Below, piece by piece: positions 11,647 to 19,175 of a stretch of DNA of 64,000 nucleotides (position 1 is the first letter of the stretch; each line of letters opens with the position of its first letter). Source of the DNA: Arthrobacter sp. SLBN-122 (GTDB lineage Bacteria > Actinomycetota > Actinomycetes > Actinomycetales > Micrococcaceae); NCBI RefSeq assembly GCF_006715165.1, contig NZ_VFMS01000001.1, forward strand, positions 1,302,001-1,366,000, given 5' to 3'. The notes beneath the pieces are model-generated. The model did no database searches. It was not told where the DNA came from and worked only from the letters and a program-made list of their open reading frames with translations. Position numbers and translations under genes: made by a program.

Positions 11647-12650
11647 GTGCACCAAACCCTGACACTGATGCACGTGCGCTGAGGCAGGCGATTGCCGAGG
11701 CTCTGCTCACCTCGCCGCCACCGCTTGATGCCCTGCCTCCGGGACGGGCGCAAGTGCTCACACGCTCGGTTGTGCATGCCTCCCGCAGCCGGCCCGTTGT
11801 CCGGTGGACCGTAGCCCTTGGCTCAGGGTCCGGCACCTCAACTCTGCTGGCAGTAATCGGCAAGGCCTACCTTGCCGGCGGCGGCGAGCAGGCATGGCGG
11901 CTGCTCAGGAGCCTGCGTGAAGTTTGCTTCGACGACGGTGACCTCAGGGTCCCTGCACCATACGGGTATGACCCGTCCCGTCAGCTCCTCGCACAGGAGG
12001 AGGCCCCGAGCACCACGCTGCATTCACTCCTTGACGGCGACCCACGATCCGCCGCGCCCGAAGCGGGCCGAGCAGGGCGCTGGCTGGCCCGCCTCCACCA
12101 TGTCAGGGGTGTTCATGTGCCCGACCTGGCGGCAGACTTCGAGCGGCTCAAGCTGGCAGAGTATGCCGAGGCGTTGGCCGGGCTCCTTCCCCAGGTCGCC
12201 GCCAGAGTGGCTGAGCTTACCGCAGCCACCGTTGAGGAGCTGGCCCGGGCGGATGGGTCCCGCGTGCTCACACACGGGGACTTCCAACCCAAGAACATCC
12301 ACTTGGACCGGAAACGTCTCGTGGTAATCGACTTCGACCGCGCCGCTTGGGCCCCTGCCGCGCGGGACCTCGGCCATTTCATCGGCCAGACGCTGACCAT
12401 GGGCGCCTCCCGTCATGGAAACCTGGCGGCCGCCGTGCCTTGGGTGGACACGTTCCTGGAAAACTACTTGGCTGCCGGCGGCGATGAAGGTGCAGTCCGG
12501 TCCGTCCCTGCCTACGTTGCCCGTACCTTCGCAGAGGTCCTTTTCTACCGCCTCGTGGTGCGCCCGGTAAAGGACTCCTCGTTCGTCCCTGACTGGCTGG
12601 ACGCTTGGGAAGAGGCCCTCAGTGCCACCGCCGGAGGGAGGTCCCCGTGA
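11643..12650 (+). CDS. APH/choline kinase-family phosphotransferase with intact active site
   Basis: This 335-residue protein begins at a GTG that overlaps the preceding stop (GTGA). It has the aminoglycoside phosphotransferase fold. The catalytic loop is H211-G-D213-F-Q-P-K-N218, followed by the metal-binding IDFDRA, which together form a complete APH active site. The N-terminal lobe is less conserved but contains the expected lysine-bearing strand region (AVIGKAYLAGG). Family members phosphorylate small-molecule hydroxyls such as those of aminoglycosides, maltose, choline or homoserine. Placed directly after a GT5-GH57 fusion, a sugar or oligosaccharide substrate is a reasonable inference; a maltokinase-like role is one option. 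The stop again overlaps the next start (GTGA). Resistance to an aminoglycoside is less likely in this context. Confidence 0.85.
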   Translation: MSAPNPDTDARALRQAIAEALLTSPPPLDALPPGRAQVLTRSVVHASRSRPVVRWTVALGSGSGTSTLLAVIGKAYLAGGGEQAWRLLRSLREVCFDDGDLRVPAPYGYDPSRQLLAQEEAPSTTLHSLLDGDPRSAAPEAGRAGRWLARLHHVRGVHVPDLAADFERLKLAEYAEALAGLLPQVAARVAELTAATVEELARADGSRVLTHGDFQPKNIHLDRKRLVVIDFDRAAWAPAARDLGHFIGQTLTMGASRHGNLAAAVPWVDTFLENYLAAGGDEGAVRSVPAYVARTFAEVLFYRLVVRPVKDSSFVPDWLDAWEEALSATAGGRSP

Positions 12651-14584
12651 GACCAACCAGCAGGCGTCGGACTCCCATGGCTGCCGCAGCGGCACACCCG
12701 CCAGGCACCCCTATTCCGGTCATGCATGCCCACATGATCCTGCGTACCTTCGGGCCATTCCTGCGCCCGCAGTGGCCCGGCTGCCTGCTGGCCGCGCTGC
12801 TCGCGGTCGCCGGGACGGGCATCGCGCTGCTCAAGCCGTGGCCGCTGAAGTATCTCTTCGACGAAGTGCTGCTGCCGAGCGGGAATCCCACAAGCCAGGA
12901 CGTCCAGTACATCCTGGTCCTGGTCGTCGTGGCGCTGGCCGGCATCGCCGTACTGGACTCCCTGGTCGGTGCAGTCCGAAGCTATGTCCTGACCGTGATC
13001 GGCGAACGTGTCGCGGCATCGATCCGCACGGAGCTCTATGATCATCTGCAGCGGCTGCCCCTTGCGTACCACGAAGGGACACCAACAGGTGAACTGACCA
13101 CCCGCCTGACTGGAGACGTCGACAAAGTGCGGGCACTGCTTACCGTGACGTTCGTTGACGCCTCAACGCACGTGCTCACCCTGGGCGGCATGGCCGGGGT
13201 GCTGCTGATCATGGACTGGCAACTCAGCCTGGCACTGCTGTTGGTGCTGCCACTGTTGCTGCTCACGGTGTCCAGCTTTCGGGCCCGCATCCGCAAAGTG
13301 GAAGAAGACGCGCGCGACAGCGAGGGCGACCTGGCGGCCGTGGCACAGGAGTCACTGGTAGCGATCAAGCTGGTCAAGGCCACAGGACGGGAAGAGGACG
13401 AGTCCAAGCGCTTCCGCCGCCACTCCGATGCCTCCGTCTCTGCTGTGCTGCGCTCGGCGCGCACCAGCGCCGCGTTTGGCGCCGCCGTGGATGCTGTGGT
13501 GGCCGTAGCCACCACAGGTCTGATCTGGCTTGGAGCCCAGCGTGTGCTCGAAGGTGCGCTAACACCAGGAGACCTGGTCATCTTCACCTCGTACCTGCGT
13601 GACTTCTTCGGTCCAACACGCGCCCTGTCCAAGCTCCCCGCCCAGCTGACTCGTGCCGGGGTGCGCGCGGCACGCATCGCGGACACCCTCCGGCGCAGCC
13701 CTGACATCCAGGACAAACCCGGTGCCGTTCCCGCAGGCCCACCCCGGAAGCAGCTGAGCCTGGACGCGGTCGAATTTGCCTACACCCATGACCGCCCCGT
13801 CCTGTGGAATGTGGACGTGACGGTCCCGGTGGGCAGTTCCGTGGCCGTCGTCGGACCCACCGGGGCAGGGAAATCAACAATCGCCGCCCTTATGTGCCGG
13901 TTGCAGGACCCCACCAGAGGCCGGGTCCTTCTGGACGGCACAGACTTACGTGACCTGACTGGCAAGAGCCTGCACGCACAGGTGGGGCTGGTTACCCAAG
14001 ACGCCGTGCTGTTCCGGGCATCCGTCCGGGAGAACATTGCATACGGCCGGCCGGACGCGTCACTCCAAGAGGTCCAGGACGCAGCCCGCGCGGCCCAGGC
14101 CCACAACTTCGTACAGGCGCTGCCCCGCGGCTACGACACCGTGCTGGCCGAACGCGGGGCAACACTGTCCGGAGGCCAGAAACAGCGTTTGGCGCTGGCG
14201 CGCGGTTTGCTGCAGGGCTGCCCTATCCTCGTGCTCGACGAACCGACGACGGGTCTGGACGCCCAATCCGAGCACGCGCTGCTGGAGGCCCTCCGGCAGG
14301 TGGCCTCCGGGCGGACCACAGTGATCATCACGCATCGCATGGCTGCGGCCATGGCAGCGGACGAGATCATCGTCCTGGATGCGGGCCGGGTAGTGGAACG
14401 CGGTACCCACCACCGGCTCATCGCCGGCGGCGGCCTCTACAGCGAGATGTGCCGTCTACAAGGCATCACCGGCTTACGCCCCACGTGGAACGGCACCAGC
14501 CAGGGCAATGGGCGCCACCCCTCGCCGCAGCCCATAGTCGAACCTGACCAGCCCGCCATCTACCGGAGAGGAAGCCGACCGTGA
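12647..14584 (+). CDS. ABC transporter, fused membrane domain and ATPase (exporter type)
   Basis: A 645-residue half-transporter. The first 340 residues form a type I exporter membrane domain with hydrophobic segments such as CLLAALLAVAGTGIALL and QYILVLVVVALAGIAVL. The ATPase domain follows with Walker A VGPTGAGKST (about residue 402), signature LSGGQKQRLALARGL and Walker B ILVLDEPT. It probably works as a homodimer in the cytoplasmic membrane, exporting lipids, peptides or glycoconjugates. The GTG at 12647 overlaps the stop of the kinase gene; other starts upstream in the frame would overlap it much more. The operon context suggests export of the glucan-related product made by the neighbouring enzymes, which is inference. 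The C terminus ends in a polar tail after the ATPase domain, and the stop overlaps a further small ORF. Confidence 0.93.
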   Translation: MRPTSRRRTPMAAAAAHPPGTPIPVMHAHMILRTFGPFLRPQWPGCLLAALLAVAGTGIALLKPWPLKYLFDEVLLPSGNPTSQDVQYILVLVVVALAGIAVLDSLVGAVRSYVLTVIGERVAASIRTELYDHLQRLPLAYHEGTPTGELTTRLTGDVDKVRALLTVTFVDASTHVLTLGGMAGVLLIMDWQLSLALLLVLPLLLLTVSSFRARIRKVEEDARDSEGDLAAVAQESLVAIKLVKATGREEDESKRFRRHSDASVSAVLRSARTSAAFGAAVDAVVAVATTGLIWLGAQRVLEGALTPGDLVIFTSYLRDFFGPTRALSKLPAQLTRAGVRAARIADTLRRSPDIQDKPGAVPAGPPRKQLSLDAVEFAYTHDRPVLWNVDVTVPVGSSVAVVGPTGAGKSTIAALMCRLQDPTRGRVLLDGTDLRDLTGKSLHAQVGLVTQDAVLFRASVRENIAYGRPDASLQEVQDAARAAQAHNFVQALPRGYDTVLAERGATLSGGQKQRLALARGLLQGCPILVLDEPTTGLDAQSEHALLEALRQVASGRTTVIITHRMAAAMAADEIIVLDAGRVVERGTHHRLIAGGGLYSEMCRLQGITGLRPTWNGTSQGNGRHPSPQPIVEPDQPAIYRRGSRP

Positions 14585-14736
14585 CCGGGCTTAATTTCCA
14601 GCCGGACCCAACCGACCTGAGGGCTGGTGTCAACGGCAGCAGGACGCATGCGCTGTCCGGCGTCATAGATCCCTCAGCCGAATCGGCAGCGCACGTGCTG
14701 CTGCATTACCCATCACCCCTTCCCAGTAAAGGATGA
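14581..14736 (+). CDS. Small hypothetical protein, 51 residues, coupled to the ABC exporter gene
   Basis: A GTG at 14581 overlaps the exporter stop in the same GTGA arrangement used by the two preceding gene pairs. It opens a 51-codon frame ending TGA at 14736, three bases before the next ATG. The product starts VTGLNFQPDPTDLRAGVNG and ends in a Pro/Ser-rich tail (HYPSPLPSKG). It has no membrane segment, signal or recognised motif. The exact filling of the space between exporter and next gene, and the repeated overlap, are the only support. It could instead be an untranslated spacer. Confidence 0.45.
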   Translation: MTGLNFQPDPTDLRAGVNGSRTHALSGVIDPSAESAAHVLLHYPSPLPSKG

Positions 14737-14739
14737 CGC

Positions 14740-15771
14740 ATGAACCGCACCCAAGTCCCATCCCAACACCGCCATATCAAGGAGCAGCAGGTCAATCGTG
14801 CCGAACGGGTCTGTGCACCGGAGTTCCTCAACCGCTATGTCCGCCCACACTTGGGTCCGGCGGTTCCGGGCGCCTCGGACGGAGGGACGTGGACAACAAA
14901 GGTGATTCAGCTGGACGGATCGGGAGCCGCCACTGTGGAGATTAATCTCGACGACGGCCCCCCTGTTTTCGCCAAGCTGTTCCCCTTCGAGGATGGCCCT
15001 GCCGTGCACGCAAAATTGCAGGCCCTGCGCAATGCCGGGCTGGGCGCCGGCTCCCCGTTCCAGGCTGTTGAGCCGCTGGCGTGGTGCGGGGAAGAGAAGG
15101 TCCTGCTGTGCCAGGGAGCCCCGGGCAAGGCACTGTCAGAAGTACTCGACGACGGCGCTGAGCTCATCGAGGGCTGCGCCCGAGCGGGATCGTGGCTGGC
15201 CCACCTGCATAAGGTGGATCTCCGGATCGGGGCTCCACACTCCCTGCTGGTGACAGGGGAACTGGCCAGCCTGGCTAAACGCCTTGTCAGAGTGGCGACA
15301 GACCGTCCTGGCTACGCTGAGGTGGCATTGGGCATGCTCGAACGGTTGGACGACCTCACCCATGACACCCTGGACGGCGTCCAGGCCCAAAGCCACGGGC
15401 AGTACCGGCCGATCCACGTCTTTCTGACCGAGGACACCGTTACGGTGATTGACCTCGACCGCAGCGCCCCGGCAGACCCCGCCCGCGATGTGGCCGAGTT
15501 CCTCCACCGGCTGCGCCAAGGCGTTCACTCAGCCACCGGTGACATTTCCCGGGCCGACCAGCCGTGCAACGCTTTCCTCGGCGCGTATCGGGAGGCAGCT
15601 GGCGTCGAGCGGCTGCGAAACCTGCGGTTCCACTGGTGCCGGTATATATTCCACAGCCTCAATCGCGACGTGAAAAACGGGGACGCCGACTGGCGCAACG
15701 GTGCAAACGATGTCTTCCGGCGCTACCGGGAGGAATTCTACCGGGTGGCGGAAGGGCGGGCAGGAGCATGA
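14740..15771 (+). CDS. APH-fold protein with degenerate catalytic loop (probable pseudokinase)
   Basis: A 343-residue protein of the aminoglycoside phosphotransferase fold. The catalytic loop reads H219-G-Q221-Y-R-P-I-H226: the catalytic Asp of HGDxxxxN is Gln and the metal-binding Asn is His. The following metal motif, VIDLDRS, and the ARDVAEFL helix are kept, so the fold is clear but ordinary phosphotransfer is unlikely. The product could be a regulatory or scaffold subunit, or use a changed chemistry. The ATG at 14740 lies three bases after the small ORF. The stop overlaps the next gene by ATGA, so expression with the two other APH-like proteins and the exporter is expected. Base composition and codon use match the neighbours, so the changes do not look like random decay. 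Confidence 0.8.
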   Translation: MNRTQVPSQHRHIKEQQVNRAERVCAPEFLNRYVRPHLGPAVPGASDGGTWTTKVIQLDGSGAATVEINLDDGPPVFAKLFPFEDGPAVHAKLQALRNAGLGAGSPFQAVEPLAWCGEEKVLLCQGAPGKALSEVLDDGAELIEGCARAGSWLAHLHKVDLRIGAPHSLLVTGELASLAKRLVRVATDRPGYAEVALGMLERLDDLTHDTLDGVQAQSHGQYRPIHVFLTEDTVTVIDLDRSAPADPARDVAEFLHRLRQGVHSATGDISRADQPCNAFLGAYREAAGVERLRNLRFHWCRYIFHSLNRDVKNGDADWRNGANDVFRRYREEFYRVAEGRAGA

Positions 15772-16772
15772 CGTCAACTATGGGCGTCCTGCTGGACCGT
15801 GCAGGGGTGGAGCTCCCGCTGTCAGAGCTCGTGAGTCTGTGGCCGCTGGGCGGCTGGAAATCAGTTGCCCCCGTGGCAGGCGGCAAGAACGAGCACCTGC
15901 GCGTTGAAGCCGCGGATGGTGTCCACTACCTGCGCCGCTCGTACCGATCCAAACCGCATGAGGAACTCGCCCTCCAACTCCGCCTGATGCGGCTGCTTCG
16001 GGAGCGGGGATTTCCCGCACCGGAGGTGGCCCCGGCCAGCTCGGGCAAGGACCACGCCGAGCTTGCCGGCCGGTTATGGATCGCCACGCGGGGAGTCGAA
16101 GGGACACCGTTCATCGATGCATCGCCGGCGCACGTGCGGGCTATGGGACGAACGCTTGCACGGTACCACCAGACCGTGGCCGACCTTCCAGCCGCAGTAA
16201 CCGAACCCGCCGTGCTGGCTGAACTGCGTACACGGGCAGATGACGAAGGGGTAGAGCCGGCCCTGAGAACCCGGACCGCGCTCCTGGTCGCACAATTAAT
16301 CGCCATCCTGCCACACCTGCCCCGGGTGGTGGTGCACGGCGGTGCCCGACGAGGCAGCCTGGTATTCAACGGCAGCGAGATAGTGGGCGTCCTGGACTTC
16401 GACAGTGCCCACGCGGACGTGCGCGTCCTGGACCTTGCCGTCGCCGTCCACGACGTCGGCAAGGTCTACACCCGTCCAGGCGAAGCCGACAATAAGGTCG
16501 CCCTCGACCTCAACCGGGTCACTGAACTGCTGGCCGCTTACAGCCGGGACTTGTGGCCTACCGAGGCAGAGATCGAGGCGCTTCCGCTGCTGCTGGAGGC
16601 CAAACGGTTGAAGCGCGGCCTGGGGCGGATCAGCCGTTCACGGCACGGCGAAAAGCTCTCCGACAACGACTACACGAAGATCCGGTTGGAAGATCAGCGG
16701 ATCGCTTGGCTGGACGAGCACCGCAGCGCCTTGGCGGCCGCTGTCAGGAAAGCCCTGGCGGGCCAGGGTTAG
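15768..16772 (+). CDS. Second APH-fold protein with degenerate catalytic loop
   Basis: A 334-residue APH/homoserine-kinase-type protein starting at an ATG that overlaps the previous stop. The nucleotide-lobe strand HYLRRSYRSKPHEELALQLR is clear. The catalytic loop is H190-G-G192-A-R-R-G-S197, so both the catalytic Asp and the metal-binding Asn of HGDxxxxN are replaced. The later metal motif VLDFDSA and the helix DLAVAVHDVGKVY remain. An intact frame of normal length with an altered active site suggests a maintained non-canonical or pseudokinase role rather than decay. It is the last gene of the operon; a palindrome that includes its stop codon forms the terminator. Phosphorylation of a small molecule cannot be excluded without a test. 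Confidence 0.8.
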   Translation: MTSTMGVLLDRAGVELPLSELVSLWPLGGWKSVAPVAGGKNEHLRVEAADGVHYLRRSYRSKPHEELALQLRLMRLLRERGFPAPEVAPASSGKDHAELAGRLWIATRGVEGTPFIDASPAHVRAMGRTLARYHQTVADLPAAVTEPAVLAELRTRADDEGVEPALRTRTALLVAQLIAILPHLPRVVVHGGARRGSLVFNGSEIVGVLDFDSAHADVRVLDLAVAVHDVGKVYTRPGEADNKVALDLNRVTELLAAYSRDLWPTEAEIEALPLLLEAKRLKRGLGRISRSRHGEKLSDNDYTKIRLEDQRIAWLDEHRSALAAAVRKALAGQG

Positions 16773-16792
16773 ACAGGCCCGGGCCTGTCTAA
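16769..16792. terminator. Bidirectional terminator at the end of the GT5-GH57 operon
   Basis: A perfect 24-bp palindrome (arms TTAGACAGGCCC and complement) contains the TAG stop of the last APH-like gene and, on the other strand, the stop of the decayed kinase gene. It separates the two convergent units. Confidence 0.65.
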
Positions 16793-17526
16793 CGGTCGTA
16801 CTGGTCGGCCGGGAAGCTGACCACCACGGTGGTGCCGCCGCCCGGCGTCTCCTTCAGGCTCAGCTCTCCCCATGCGCTTCAGCAATCCGCCGGCAGGTGG
16901 TCAGGCCCAGGCCCGAACCTTGTCCGTCGCCCTCCCGGTGCAGCCGGATCAGGGGTTCCAGCACGCGCTGCCGGTCCCCGGAAGCTATCCCCTTGCCGTT
17001 GTCCGCCACCAGGACCATGGCTCCGTGATAGTTGGAAGTCGCGCTGATCCGCACCTTAACGTCCCGGTCCGGGCTCCGGTAGTTCACGGCATTGGCAACC
17101 AGGTTCTGCAACAGGGTGCGCAGCTGGCCCGGTCCACGTGGAGCGTCAAATCCTCGCTGTCCACGACCGCATCAGGCCCGAAGGAGCGAAGCGGGGATCC
17201 AGGGAGGCATCAGTAACAACAGTCGTTTCACTGGTGAGGAAGACTTTGGCGCACATGGAGTCCTGCCGGGAACAGACCGCGGCTTCAAAACCGACGGCGG
17301 CCACCTGGCGCTGCTCGTCGGACGTGACAACGTTGATCACCCCGTTAGGCACGCCGCAGAGTTTGGCGGCCAGCTCAACGAGGTTTTGAAGGGGTTCGAT
17401 TGACTGCTCGGCGCCGGTGACAAGCAGGCCCTGACCAGTTGGGGATGCCAAACCGTATTCCTGCAGTAGCTCGTCCCGCCCGATCGGATCCCCGAGGGCT
17501 GTAGGTGCCGCGAGAGTGCGCGCCAT
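16789..17526 (-). pseudogene. Decayed GAF-domain sensor histidine kinase
   Basis: The minus strand has a good start (ATG 17526 after AAAGGGGACAATCA) and encodes a GAF-domain N terminus: NLVELAAKLCGVPNGVINVV, AAVGFEAAVCSRQDSMCAKV and VTDASLDPRFA. The frame then stops at 17146. In another frame the text resumes as PDAVVDSEDLTLHVDR, then QLRTLLQNLVANAVNYRSP and VLVADNGKGIASGDR with GQGSGLGLTTCRRIAEAHG, which are the N, G1 and G2 boxes of a HATPase domain. A third shift is needed to reach KETPGGGTTVVVSFPADQYDR and the TAG at 16789. The end of the GAF domain and the dimerisation/phosphoacceptor region are missing. A deletion plus at least two frameshifts make this a pseudogene. Sequencing error could explain a shift but not the missing domain. 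Confidence 0.8.
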
Positions 17527-17649
17527 TGATTGTCCCCTTTCAGTCCGCAAATTAGGGTCCCGGGCGATAGTACAGGCCAGTGCCTGTTTTCCGCCGAACG
17601 CCCTCGCCGGGCGCGGCCGGCAGGAAGCCCGGCACCGTAGGATCTTGTG

Positions 17650-18168
17650 ATGGCCCAGCTCATTGCCCCAAACATCAGCTTCCACCGGTCCTGGCTTGAA
17701 GCAGCCGCGGAGTTTGGCGGCGCCCGGCAGGACGGTGCGGGCGCCGACGGCTGGTCCCTGGACGAACTCAAGGACGCCCAGGTGTTTGGCCGCTTCGTCG
17801 ATGCCCTCGTCAAGGACGCCCTGCCCGAAACCGTGCGCAAGCCCGGCTTTGTGCCCTGCACCTACCTTTGGATTGTCGACGGCGGCACTTTCCTCGGCTC
17901 GCTGGCCATCAGGCACGAGTTGACGGGCTACCTCCTCAACGAAGGCGGGCACATCGGCTACAGCGTCAGGCCCAGTGCCAGGCGGCGGGGCCATGCAGCG
18001 CAAGCCCTTGCTGACGCGCTTCCCGTGGCGCGGACACTGGGGATCGAACGGGTTCTCCTGACCTGCGACGAGGACAACGCCGGATCGCGGGCAACCATCG
18101 AGAAAAACGGTGGCCGGTATGAGGACACGCGCAACGGCAAGCGCCGCTACTGGATCAATAACCCCTAG
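17650..18168 (+). CDS. GNAT family N-acetyltransferase
   Basis: A 172-residue acetyltransferase. The acetyl-CoA pyrophosphate loop is GYSVRPSARRRGHAAQAL, corresponding to the R/Q-x-x-G-x-G/A motif A. Motif B, LLTCDEDNAGSRATIEKNGG, follows and contains the usual Asn-x-x-Ser segment. The N-terminal half, with VPCTYLWIVDGGTFLGSLAIR, forms the first strands of the fold. Proteins of this subgroup are often annotated as acting on small molecules or on protein N termini; the acceptor cannot be predicted here. The ATG at 17650 is preferred, although a GTG one codon earlier is in frame. The gene is divergent from the decayed histidine kinase and may share a transcript with the small monooxygenase downstream. 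Confidence 0.9.
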   Translation: MAQLIAPNISFHRSWLEAAAEFGGARQDGAGADGWSLDELKDAQVFGRFVDALVKDALPETVRKPGFVPCTYLWIVDGGTFLGSLAIRHELTGYLLNEGGHIGYSVRPSARRRGHAAQALADALPVARTLGIERVLLTCDEDNAGSRATIEKNGGRYEDTRNGKRRYWINNP

Positions 18169-18208
18169 CCAGGCGTATTCCCCGCCACCGGTCTGCCAGA
18201 CTTGCCCA

Positions 18209-18511
18209 GTGATTACCGAACATGCGCTGCTTTCCGTCGTCCCTGGCCGCGAGGAGCAATTCGAGGCCGCGTTCCGCCAGGCCCGTCCCATCATTGCTTC
18301 GATGCCGGGCTTCGTTTCGTTGTCCCTGTCCCGATCGATCGAATCCCCTGGCACCTATTTGCTGCTGGTCGAGTGGGAGAAGCTGGAGGACCATACGGTG
18401 GGTTTTCGCGGGTCCCCGAAATACCAGCAGTGGCGGGCCCTGTTGCACCGGTTCTATGACCCGTTCCCGGTTGTTGAGCACTTCGAACACGTAAACTTGG
18501 CAGGTCGCTGA
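18209..18511 (+). CDS. Antibiotic biosynthesis monooxygenase (ABM) domain protein
   Basis: A 100-residue single-domain protein of the dimeric alpha/beta barrel ABM superfamily. The opening EHALLSVVPGREEQFEAAF, the central MPGFVSLSLSRSIESPGTYL and LLVEWEKLEDHTVGFRGS, followed by YQQWRALLHRFYDPFPVVEHF, follow the usual strand-helix order. Members include quinol monooxygenases and haem-degrading enzymes, but many have no assigned function. The start is a GTG at 18209 without a clear ribosome site; the fold begins directly after it. It lies 40 bases after the acetyltransferase gene and ends before a strong terminator hairpin, so the two could be cotranscribed. Confidence 0.85.
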   Translation: MITEHALLSVVPGREEQFEAAFRQARPIIASMPGFVSLSLSRSIESPGTYLLLVEWEKLEDHTVGFRGSPKYQQWRALLHRFYDPFPVVEHFEHVNLAGR

Positions 18512-18530
18512 CACGGCCCGAACACGGGGG

Positions 18531-18567
18531 AAGCCCCCGCGCGAGTCTGGCTCCAGCGCGGGGGCTT
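18531..18567 (+). terminator. Rho-independent terminator after the ABM gene
   Basis: A 12-bp perfect stem (AAGCCCCCGCGC at 18531-18542 with its complement at 18556-18567) with a 13-base loop is followed by CTTGCTTCC. It lies 20 bases after the stop. Confidence 0.8.
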
Positions 18568-18625
18568 CTTGCTTCCCTGCCGGGGGAAATGGCGGGCAAG
18601 CACTTAAAAACTACCGGTCAGTAGG

Positions 18626-18660
18626 TTGGCCAAAGTGCCAAAACGGGCACCTTCGGCCAA
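18626..18660 (-). terminator. Hairpin downstream of the small acidic protein gene
   Basis: TTGGCCAAAGTGCC at 18626-18639 pairs, with one bulge, with 18646-18660. It lies about 50 bases beyond the stop of the minus-strand gene at 18707. Confidence 0.5.
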
Positions 18661-18706
18661 TCTTGAGCCAACCTTGAGAGGAGCCCCGGGACCTCCTCAA
18701 GGTACC

Positions 18707-18892
18707 TCAGTCAGCAGGCCCCGCCGTGGCATCAGGATCCTCTTCAGGTTCAAAGGTGTTGGGCTCGGCGCCATCGGATATACCCACGCCGTCCTTGCCG
18801 CCGGGGATACCGCCGTCGGGATTGCCCTTGCCGCCCGCCGAACCGTCCTGCGGCTCATCCTCGGGCAGTGAATCAGGTGAATTGATGGACAT
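18707..18892 (-). CDS. Small acidic, Gly/Pro-rich hypothetical protein
   Basis: A 61-residue protein with an excellent ribosome site (AAGGAGGAGCG directly before the ATG at 18892). It is strongly acidic and disordered in style: MSINSPDSLPEDEPQDGS at the start, a Gly/Asp-rich middle (GGKGNPDGGIPGG) and FEPEEDPDATAGPAD at the end. There is no signal sequence, membrane segment or cysteine. Short acidic proteins of this type are common in Arthrobacter relatives and have no known role; a second one occurs in this window at 27737. The strong ribosome site is the main reason to accept the gene. It is transcribed divergently from the rhamnogalacturonan esterase. Confidence 0.7.
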   Translation of the reverse strand: MSINSPDSLPEDEPQDGSAGGKGNPDGGIPGGKDGVGISDGAEPNTFEPEEDPDATAGPAD

Positions 18893-19040
18893 CGCTCCTC
18901 CTTCTGTGGCTGGGCCTCCACGCTAACAGCCCCCGCGGCAAAAGGCGCCTGTAACGGGGGCATCACTTTTGCAAGCAAACAGGAAACATCAAAATCTCAC
19001 ACCGATCTCCCAAATTGTCTTGACTTCGAACGTTTAGCGC

Positions 19041-19059
19041 TGTTACAAATTTTGTAACA
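19041..19059. promoter_or_regulatory. Operator-like palindrome upstream of the rhamnogalacturonan acetylesterase
   Basis: TGTTACAAATTTTGTAACA is a 9-bp perfect inverted repeat around one central base, 116 bases upstream of the esterase GTG. The half-site TTTTGTAAC also occurs at 33977, upstream of the PL11-type lyase. The remainder of the 18893-19175 gap shows no gene. Confidence 0.6.
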
Positions 19060-19175
19060 CCGGCAGCATGCCATTCACCACATCGCCAGGCCTCAGGCCA
19101 TCCGTTACTCAGCGCATTTTTGAATCGATACAACAACGATGCGTACAAAGTCCACCCCCATCAAAGGAGATGAAC

